DNA from: a virus
Direction: 5' to 3' (one strand)
DNA: 27,490 nt
IMG/VR virus record: IMGVR_UViG_3300020198_000076
Span: 1 to 27,490 of that record
The position numbers were made by a program, and so were the translations under genes. Positions within the stretch are counted from its first letter, which is position 1. Each line of letters starts with the position of its first letter. The notes beneath the pieces are model-generated. The model searched no databases. It saw nothing but the letters and a program-made list of their open reading frames with translations, and was not told the origin of the DNA. Below are positions 22,813 through 27,490 of the stretch, in pieces.

Positions 22813-23267
22813 TCCAACAGGTAAGTGCGAGCCATCCGATGCTTGTAACCCATCACGAATGTGCGAGCCAACGCCCGAATGAAATCCATAGTATTCGTGC
22901 GAGCCAAAGGAAAGCTGAAACCCATCCGAAGCCTGCGAGCCAATAGATACGTTAAACCCAAGGCCGATGCTGCGAGCCAGATACTGCGTGAAACCCAATG
23001 TGGAAATGCGAGCCAGAGCGCCGGTGAAATCCAACAGGTAAGTGCGAGCCATCCGATTCTTGTAACCCATCACGTATGTGCGAGCCACCCCGGAAATGAA
23101 ATCCACAGCTTGTTTGCGAGCCAAGGTCGAAATGAAATCCACGGAATACATGCGAGCCAATAGATACGTTAAACCCAAGACTTCCCTGCGAGCCAGTCCC
23201 GGCATGAAACCCACTGGCAGTATGCGAGCCACTATATAGATTAAACCCAACCTCCCCGTGCGAAATT
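22808..23267 (+). repeat. TIGR array (tandem interspaced guide RNA array)
   Basis: Two 9-bp repeats alternate: TGCGAGCCA (12 exact copies starting at 22826, 22862, 22898, 22934, 22971, 23007, 23043, 23079, 23115, 23151, 23187 and 23223) and T[GT][AT]AA[CT]CCA (13 copies from 22808 to 23249). Each pair is separated by a variable 9-nt spacer; one spacer (22961-22970) is 10 nt. The full period is 36 bp. A degenerate TGCGAAATT (23259-23267) ends the array. The first repeat contains the stop codon of the Tas gene. A terminator follows on the plus strand, so plus-strand transcription with the Tas gene is likely. TIGR arrays are reported to be cut into 36-nt guides carrying two spacers. Confidence 0.9.
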
Positions 23268-23276
23268 TTTCAAATT

Positions 23277-23316
23277 ACACTCCTTTAGAAAAGGTTCTCT
23301 TTAGGAGTGTTTTTTT
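23277..23316 (+). terminator. Hairpin terminator that contains the next gene's Shine-Dalgarno
   Basis: ACACTCCT (23277-23284) pairs with AGGAGTGT (23303-23310), with an inner AGAA/TTCT stem, followed by seven T directly before the ATG at 23317. The right arm holds AGGAG, 9 nt before that ATG. It would end array transcripts and hide the ribosome binding site in read-through RNA. Confidence 0.8.
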
Positions 23317-23913
23317 ATGTTCTCGTATATTGCTGTTTGTTTGATGGGGGCCGCTATGTTTTCCGCCGACAAAAAAGAAGATGAATCTTACGCTGTTCAG
23401 GCGTTTAAGATGATGCAAAAGCATAAGGTTGGCATGGTTTCTACCATTGCCGAATCAAAGAAAAATGTAAAGCCGAAACCTTACGGATCGGTTATGCCAT
23501 TCGCTTTGGTAAAATCCTCTTGTTGCAAGACCTATGCGGGCGCTCCATATGTCTTTATTTCTGATTTGGCAGTTCACACCAATAATATCAACAAAAATCC
23601 AAACGTCAGCGTTATGGTATTTCAGCCTGACAAGGATGGGAACATGTTTAATGGTGCCAGAGTTACTTTGTCTGGCAAGTTCGTAAAGATTACGGATGAG
23701 AAAAGTGTAAAGAAATTAAAGAAGAATTATCTGGCCGAACATCCCGATGCCAAGGAATTTATTGACTTTGGCGACTTCAACTTTTACGTTCTTGATATAG
23801 AATCCATTTATTTTATCGGCGGGTTTGGAGAAATCGGGGAAGTAGATGTGGATGAATATCGTAAAACTGCTAATAAGTTAAATTTGCGAGCCAATAGAAC
23901 CCAAAATAGATAA
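23317..23913 (+). CDS. PNPOx/HugZ-like FMN-binding split-barrel protein with signal peptide
   Basis: This 198-aa protein starts with a hydrophobic segment, FSYIAVCLMGAAMFSA, ending near residue 17 and resembling a Sec signal peptide, without a lipobox. The remainder matches the pyridoxamine-phosphate-oxidase-like split barrel: GMVSTIAESKKN, PYGSVMPFALV, APYVFISDLAVHTNNINKNP, NVSVMVFQP, GARVTLSGKFVKI, and FYVLDIESIYFIGGFGEIG. The spacing resembles HugZ/CREG-like proteins that bind FMN or heme. Export to the periplasm is inferred. The last ten codons overlap a shortened TIGR-like repeat unit. Its AGGAG lies in the upstream terminator hairpin. Confidence 0.85.
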   Translation: MFSYIAVCLMGAAMFSADKKEDESYAVQAFKMMQKHKVGMVSTIAESKKNVKPKPYGSVMPFALVKSSCCKTYAGAPYVFISDLAVHTNNINKNPNVSVMVFQPDKDGNMFNGARVTLSGKFVKITDEKSVKKLKKNYLAEHPDAKEFIDFGDFNFYVLDIESIYFIGGFGEIGEVDVDEYRKTANKLNLRANRTQNR

Positions 23914-23920
23914 TGCGAAA
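23885..23920 (+). repeat. Solitary, shortened TIGR-like unit
   Basis: TGCGAGCCA (23885-23893) is followed by ATAG, then AACCCA (23898-23903), a 10-nt spacer, and TGCGAAA (23914-23920), the same terminal motif that ends the main array. It looks like the array unit with spacer ATAGATACG plus TTAAACCCA after loss of 8 nt. It forms the 3' coding end of the PNPOx-like gene. Confidence 0.75.
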
Positions 23921-23951
23921 CTCCTATAGGCTAAGCCCATAGGAGTTTTTT
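23918..23951 (+). terminator. Hairpin terminator that contains the hldE Shine-Dalgarno
   Basis: AAACTCCTATAGG (23918-23930) pairs with CCCATAGGAGTTT (23936-23948) with one mismatch over a 5-nt loop. It is followed by T to 23951, directly before the ATG at 23952. AGGAG (23941-23945) in the right arm is the ribosome binding site of hldE. Confidence 0.82.
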
Positions 23952-25328
23952 ATGAATCTCTTTACAGAATTTCTGAAAAGAAATAAACATAAAAGAATAA
24001 CAGTTGGTGTGGTTGGCGATGCGATGGTTGACGAGTATTACTACGTCAACGTAAAGAAAATATCACCGGAATTTCCCATTCCGGTGATGCATTCAACCAC
24101 GTCAAATCCTGATTATAGTTTGCCCGGTGGTGCGGCTAATGTTGCCTACCAATTCAAGCATTTCAATGTAGACACATACCTTATCAGTGTCACTGACCCA
24201 GAGGCCGACCGTGTTTTCCGCAATCATGGAATTAACACACGGTTTTGCGGGAATCTCGACAAGCCCCTCCCCAGAAAGAAACGTTTTTACAGCGATGATT
24301 TTCCGACCTATCGTTGGGATGTAGAAATGCCGTATACATCTCATGAGATTTGGCCGCAGATTCGTCGTGATTTGGGAGCCTCAGACATATTCTTTGATGT
24401 GTTGATTTTCTCGGATTATGACAAAGGTTTTTTTAACGAAGAGGTTTGCGGCTATTTCAAAGGCTTTTGCAACACTCGTTACAAAATCGTTGACCCCAAG
24501 AAAAGCTTGATTCACTGGCGAGGTTATGACCTAATTAAGCCGAATTACAGCGAAGCCTGCGCATTGACTGGCGAACGACATTTGGAAGAACAATATGATT
24601 TGATTAAACAAATTACAGAAGCCAAAGAGGTTATGATAACTCTGGGCAGAAAGGGTGTTTACTCAAAGAATTTTGAATATACTACAAAAGAAACAAATGA
24701 TTCTCCGAATAGCGTAATTGGTGCTGGCGATTGTTTCATGGCATTTACAGCTATGGCGATGGCTCACAATTTTATGCCTCATGAAGTTGCCGAAATCGCC
24801 TTCGAGATGGGTGCTTTATATGTGCAAGAAAAGCACAATTCGCCCATTACTGTTCAGAAGATTTTACGGAAACATGCTCCCCAAGAAGCCAAGTATGTTT
24901 CTCCCGATTTACCCAGAGATTACAGTCTTTGTTTTACAAATGGATGTTTTGATATATTGCATAGAGGGCATATTGAGACTCTGAAATTTGCCAAATCAAA
25001 GGCAGAAAAGCTGGTAGTTGCGGTGAACACGGATGAATCCGTCGCCAGATTGAAGCCGGGTCGTCCCATTAACAGTTTGGCAAACCGTATGGCGGTTTTG
25101 GCCAATCTTGAATGTGTTGATTATATTGTGCCGTTTGAAGAAGACACGCCGTATGAGCTTATCAAAAAATTGAAGCCGGATGTACTTGTCAAAGGCGAGC
25201 CTTATTGCGTACATAATGTAGTAGGGGCTGATTTGGTGGACAAAGTTTATATTGCTCCTAAATTTGAAGATTTGTCAAGTACAGGAGCAATTAAAAAATG
25301 GGAAGAGTTAAAAAAGTGTTATTTGTGA
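23952..25328 (+). CDS. hldE: Bifunctional heptose kinase/adenylyltransferase (HldE-like)
   Basis: This 458-aa protein is close to the E. coli HldE length (477). The N-terminal ribokinase/PfkB domain has VVGDAMVDEYY (20-30), ISPEFPIPV, LPGGAANVAY (57-66), and the catalytic GAGD (257-260). The C-terminal nucleotidyltransferase has TNGCFDILHRGH (329-340, HxGH at 337-340), VVAVNTDESVARLK, NRMAVLANLECVDYIVPFEE and LKPDVLVKGE. Both active sites look intact, so it could make ADP-heptose from heptose-7-phosphate, given the intervening phosphatase step. ADP-heptose is the LPS core precursor in Gram-negative hosts. Its N-terminus (MNLFTEFLKRNK) also resembles the capsid-targeting-like peptides seen nearby. 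It overlaps a convergent gene by 10 nt. Confidence 0.93.
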   Translation: MNLFTEFLKRNKHKRITVGVVGDAMVDEYYYVNVKKISPEFPIPVMHSTTSNPDYSLPGGAANVAYQFKHFNVDTYLISVTDPEADRVFRNHGINTRFCGNLDKPLPRKKRFYSDDFPTYRWDVEMPYTSHEIWPQIRRDLGASDIFFDVLIFSDYDKGFFNEEVCGYFKGFCNTRYKIVDPKKSLIHWRGYDLIKPNYSEACALTGERHLEEQYDLIKQITEAKEVMITLGRKGVYSKNFEYTTKETNDSPNSVIGAGDCFMAFTAMAMAHNFMPHEVAEIAFEMGALYVQEKHNSPITVQKILRKHAPQEAKYVSPDLPRDYSLCFTNGCFDILHRGHIETLKFAKSKAEKLVVAVNTDESVARLKPGRPINSLANRMAVLANLECVDYIVPFEEDTPYELIKKLKPDVLVKGEPYCVHNVVGADLVDKVYIAPKFEDLSSTGAIKKWEELKKCYL

Positions 25329-25627
25329 CAGCAACATTTTTCGCACTTTTCATTTTTGCAGCAGTTGCCACAGTGTTGTGGGCATTTGCAGGCGTCACAG
25401 CATTTCTTGTCAGCGGTGCATTTGCAGTCAGTACCGCATTTGCAGTCATCGCAGCACTTGCAAACTTTGTCTTTGCAGCAGACACAGCAACCATCTTTGC
25501 AACAACCGACATCTTTGCAACAACCGACATCTTTACAGCATGGGCAGAATAGAGTAAAACAGAGTCCCAAGCTGGCTACAACGCCAAGTAGGGCACCCAT
25601 AAACGATCCTAAAAAGCAACATTTCAT
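25319..25627 (-). CDS. Cys-rich membrane-anchored protein (metallothionein-like composition)
   Basis: This 102-aa protein has TAGGAG 8 nt before the ATG at 25627. An N-terminal hydrophobic segment (FLGSFMGALLGVVASLGLCF) predicts a membrane anchor or signal. The rest is about one third Cys (32 Cys in total by count) in CC-K-D and C-K-C patterns with many Lys and Asp, like metal-binding proteins. No metallothionein family match is claimed. The stop of the upstream minus-strand gene overlaps its ribosome binding site, so the two are coupled. Metal sequestration or a disulfide-rich surface layer are both possible. Confidence 0.72.
   Translation of the reverse strand: MKCCFLGSFMGALLGVVASLGLCFTLFCPCCKDVGCCKDVGCCKDGCCVCCKDKVCKCCDDCKCGTDCKCTADKKCCDACKCPQHCGNCCKNEKCEKCCCHK
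25492..25539 (-). repeat. 18-bp tandem repeat coding the CCKDVG units
   Basis: CATCTTTGCAACAACCGA occurs twice exactly (25492-25509 and 25510-25527), followed by a diverged partial copy. On the minus strand it encodes CCKDVG repeats of the Cys-rich protein, suggesting growth by slippage. Confidence 0.85.
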
Positions 25628-25637
25628 GTTAGTTCTC

Positions 25638-25901
25638 CTATTGTTGTTGTTTTTCAATTTCTTTGGCGTCTAGTCCAGTGAGTACCTGACCTAATTTTCC
25701 GGCATTCTTTGGATCTGCTTTTACCAAATCCATAGCGGCTTTATCCTTCATAATATTTGGTAATTCTTGCGGAGCAGTAGCGCCAATTACAGCAGATTTG
25801 TTTTTTTTGCTGATATTAGTGGCTGCTTTCATAATTTCGGGTGGAGCTTCGCCTTGTTCCACGATCCGTTTTCTTTTCATGAATTGTTCAAAAGTTATCA
25901 T
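25638..25901 (-). CDS. Small protein with capsid-targeting-like N-terminus
   Basis: This 87-aa protein opens with MITFEQFMKRKRIVEQ, similar to T4 internal-protein targeting peptides (for example MKTYQEFIAEA, from memory). The remainder is charged, alanine-rich and helical, with a Gln-rich end (KEIEKQQQ). TAGGAT lies upstream of the ATG. Its TAG overlaps the AGGAG of the Cys-rich gene. Likely a virion-internal protein; function unknown. Confidence 0.65.
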   Translation of the reverse strand: MITFEQFMKRKRIVEQGEAPPEIMKAATNISKKNKSAVIGATAPQELPNIMKDKAAMDLVKADPKNAGKLGQVLTGLDAKEIEKQQQ

Positions 25902-25940
25902 AATAGTATATATCCTAGTCCCATTATTTTAATTTTCCAC

Positions 25941-25948
25941 TCTAAATA
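25941..25948 (+). promoter_or_regulatory. TCTAAATA late-promoter-like box
   Basis: TCTAAATA differs from TATAAATA at one position and lies 4 nt before the ATG at 25953. That gene has no Shine-Dalgarno. If used, the transcript would be leaderless. Confidence 0.4.
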
Positions 25949-25952
25949 CGGT

Positions 25953-26138
25953 ATGATGACTTTCCGTCAATTCCTAGAAGCCAAAAAGAAGACTGTGAAG
26001 CTGTATGGCACGGGCAGTGGTCACACTCCGGGCAAAATTATCTCCCGTGGTGCGGTAAGACCCGCCAAACTGTCTGTTGGCTCCACATATACAGGTATGC
26101 TAGTACCGGGGAAAATTTATTCCCGTGAGGGAAAATAA
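25953..26138 (+). CDS. Small basic protein with capsid-targeting-like N-terminus
   Basis: This 61-aa protein begins MMTFRQFLEAKKKTVKLYGT, again like a prohead-targeting peptide. The rest is basic and Gly-rich, with two similar PGKI segments (HTPGKIISRG and LVPGKIYSRE), suggesting an internal duplication and possible DNA binding inside the capsid. No ribosome binding site is visible; ATG 25953 or ATG 25956 may be used. Confidence 0.55.
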   Translation: MMTFRQFLEAKKKTVKLYGTGSGHTPGKIISRGAVRPAKLSVGSTYTGMLVPGKIYSREGK

Positions 26139-26158
26139 TCTGATTACTCAATTAGTGC

Positions 26159-26773
26159 ATGATTACAAATACCGGGAAGAATCTCAGCATACTCATCGTA
26201 TGCGATTACACGCCATGTCATCATTGGATGAGTTTTTTGGCGTGGTATTCCTTTTATCGAAATATTCCAGAAGCGAAGGTGGCTGTAGTCTGCAATCGTT
26301 TTTTGATGAAACATCAGTTATTTGACTGGACCAAAAGATGCGATGTTCCTTTTGCTTTGCGAAAAACAGACACCCCTTTGTCTCATGCCAAATATTTCAT
26401 TGAAAAAAATATCCTTTCTTTTCCTCTTTTAATCTTATCTCCCGACGTAGTGGCAGTTAGAGAATTGTCGGACGTTTTCGTTTTCAACAAATCGTTTTCT
26501 GTGCCAAAAGCAACTTTTTTAACCGAAATGACAGAACCAGTAGATCGTTACGACAAGTTATTGGTTTTTGACGTTAAGGGGAAAGATTTTGAAACTTTTA
26601 TGACATATGAAGATGGATGGGGAAAGTTTGTTACAAGCTCATGGATAAATAAAGAGATTCATCCAATTACGCCGATTTGGAAATACGAGGACGTAGACAT
26701 GAGTTCCAATGAAAGGCGTTTGGCTGAACTGTGGAAGGATTCTACACCTTTATTTTTAGCTGTGAGAGGATAA
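26159..26773 (+). CDS. Possible glycosyltransferase-like protein
   Basis: This 204-aa protein has a first half resembling GT-A transferases: a beta strand SILIVCDYT, a helix HHWMSFLAWYSFYRNIP, a strand KVAVVCNR, and FPLLILSPDVVAVRELSDVF in the place of the usual 'DADV...' element. The true DxD is not evident. The start is uncertain because no Shine-Dalgarno is seen before the ATG at 26159. It ends 5 nt before the next start. Confidence 0.55.
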   Translation: MITNTGKNLSILIVCDYTPCHHWMSFLAWYSFYRNIPEAKVAVVCNRFLMKHQLFDWTKRCDVPFALRKTDTPLSHAKYFIEKNILSFPLLILSPDVVAVRELSDVFVFNKSFSVPKATFLTEMTEPVDRYDKLLVFDVKGKDFETFMTYEDGWGKFVTSSWINKEIHPITPIWKYEDVDMSSNERRLAELWKDSTPLFLAVRG

Positions 26774-26778
26774 TCACC

Positions 26779-27066
26779 ATGAGAAGATTTGATTATGATG
26801 ACAATGATCGAGATGATATTGACAATTTTTTTAACGACCCAGATTCTATTTTGACGCCTGAAGAATACAAAAAGATTGCCGAAGAAGAACAAGCAATTCA
26901 GCACGCACAAATTGCTATAGTTAGTCGTGACTTAAATCGCAAGTTGTTATCCCGTGCCATAGCGATGTGTGAAAAGTCTTTTTGGTGGAAATTTCTGAGC
27001 CTCGAAGCTCAATTAGAGCGTGTAGATGAGGTTTACAAAAAGTTGAGAAAATTAGAGGAAGAATAG
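26779..27066 (+). CDS. Small acidic/helical hypothetical protein
   Basis: This 95-aa protein has GAGAGGA upstream of the ATG at 26779; the longer in-frame version back to 26731 overlaps the previous gene. The N-terminus is very acidic (YDDNDRDDIDNFFNDPDS). The remainder is a long helix with coiled-coil-like spacing (LEAQLERVDEVYKKLRKLEE). Function unknown. Confidence 0.65.
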   Translation: MRRFDYDDNDRDDIDNFFNDPDSILTPEEYKKIAEEEQAIQHAQIAIVSRDLNRKLLSRAIAMCEKSFWWKFLSLEAQLERVDEVYKKLRKLEEE

Positions 27067-27104
27067 CAAAAAAATATTTTCCTTCAAAAAAAAAGAGGTG
27101 TGTT

Positions 27105-27455
27105 ATTCCACGTTATGAATTTGAATGCAAAAAATGTCAGTGTGTTTATGATATTTGGTCGCTTATGGCCGAGAAATACCAGAATGTAAAGAAGGGCAAA
27201 TGCCCCAAATGCAAGTCTAGGAAGAAAAAGGAAATTATAGGTTGCCCGAATTTCACGTTCGGCAATCCAATCGGCACAGATAGATGGAATAGCGAATCCA
27301 GCGGGCACGATTACCGTTTTCATCATGAAATGGAAAAGCCCGGTGGTGTTATAGACCAGCGTAAAAATGCCGAGGATAAGTCCCATGTTGGTGCCACGCC
27401 TTATCGAAAAATAAACGATTTGGGCAATGACAAAAATTGGGGCGAAGTTAAATAA
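27105..27455 (+). CDS. FmdB-type zinc-ribbon protein with probable ATT start
   Basis: This protein has about 116 aa. The family normally begins M-P-x-Y-E; here the frame reads I-P-R-Y-E-F-E-C, with ATT at 27105 where ATG is expected. GAGGT (27095-27099) lies at ribosome-binding distance from that ATT. No ATG, GTG or TTG occurs in frame between the upstream gene and this point. The zinc ribbon is C-x2-C (ECKKC) and C-x2-C (GKCPKCKS). The C-terminal part (NFTFGNPIGTDRWNSES, AEDKSHVGATPYRKIND) is like phage FmdB-like proteins. An ATG at 27165 gives a shorter protein lacking the first Cys pair. 27456-27490 holds no gene. Confidence 0.72.
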   Translation: MPRYEFECKKCQCVYDIWSLMAEKYQNVKKGKCPKCKSRKKKEIIGCPNFTFGNPIGTDRWNSESSGHDYRFHHEMEKPGGVIDQRKNAEDKSHVGATPYRKINDLGNDKNWGEVK

Positions 27456-27490
27456 ATTTGCTTTTCAAGACTTGAATATATTTTTTTCGT

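Noticed and set aside
22861-23163. A 100-codon plus-strand frame inside the array
   Set aside because: It is a by-product of repeats without stop codons in one frame; the single 37-bp unit shifts it relative to the repeat pattern, which a real repeat protein would not tolerate.
22630-23250. A 206-codon minus-strand open frame across the array with a repeating 'LAR...GF' pattern
   Set aside because: It arises from the 36-bp period, a multiple of three, reading through the repeats. Its other half lies antisense to the Tas gene. No ribosome binding site was seen, and the spacer bases vary freely.
22808-23267. CRISPR array
   Set aside because: Repeats of 9 bp of two alternating kinds with 9-nt spacers are far too short for CRISPR, and no cas genes are nearby.
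21826-23267. Ordinary IS110 insertion sequence with bridge RNA
   Set aside because: No terminal core or target duplication is visible, the IS110 serine region is missing, and the downstream array is not a single structured RNA.
25298-25552. A hydrophobic plus-strand frame rich in Ala, Phe and Thr
   Set aside because: It is the antisense shadow of the Cys-rich minus-strand gene (GCA/TTT-rich complement). The minus frame has the good ribosome binding site and the coupling with its neighbour.

Overview
The window looks like part of a large, probably jumbo, tailed-phage genome (Caudoviricetes) with a T4-like core. The evidence is a gp32-like single-stranded DNA binding protein next to a UvsX/RecA recombinase, a gp23-like capsid-fold protein, a gp1-like deoxynucleotide kinase, a gp4/TnsA-like nuclease, ThyX, a Hel308-like helicase, several short proteins with T4-like capsid-targeting N-termini, and TATAAATA-type late-promoter boxes. 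Genes are tightly packed on both strands with short overlaps. I saw no rRNA, tRNA or integrase. The host cannot be named. glf and hldE suggest a host with elaborate surface sugars, probably diderm.

Layout: 1-1535 (minus) holds a glycosyltransferase-like gene cut by the window edge and glf (UDP-galactopyranose mutase). 1568-4591 (plus) is an operon with a methyltransferase-like protein, a gp23-like capsid-fold protein and three unknowns. 4761-7103 carries the SSB and UvsX genes, each followed by a strong terminator. 7254-12079 holds small unknowns, an amidoligase with a downstream partner, and a CCA-adding-type nucleotidyltransferase. 12096-15227 is a Hel308/Ski2-like helicase whose DECH box is split by an intein. 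A LAGLIDADG endonuclease is nested inside that intein in a different reading frame while the helicase frame stays open. 15210-18515 has Cys-rich and small genes, the kinase, a truncated cupin and a zinc-finger/TnsA-like nuclease. 18545-20860 encodes putative internal virion proteins. 20896-21783 is thyX.

The main discovery candidate is 21826-23267. A protein with an IS110-like fold (N-terminal DEDD/RuvC-like domain and C-terminal Transposase_20/Nop-like domain) is followed at once by an array of two alternating 9-bp repeats, TGCGAGCCA and T[GT][AT]AA[CT]CCA, separated by variable 9-nt spacers. The full period is 36 bp. This matches the architecture of TIGR-Tas systems (tandem interspaced guide RNA arrays processed to 36-nt guides, with a Nop-domain Tas effector, here a TasR). 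The array contains traces of an internal 217-bp duplication. A shortened extra unit lies about 660 bp downstream, at the 3' end of a PNPOx-like gene.

The PNPOx-like gene and the following hldE gene are each preceded by a terminator-like hairpin that contains their Shine-Dalgarno sequence. The right end (25319-27455) has a Cys-rich membrane-anchored protein, two capsid-targeting-like small proteins, a glycosyltransferase-like protein, an acidic small protein, and an FmdB-type zinc ribbon that appears to start at ATT.
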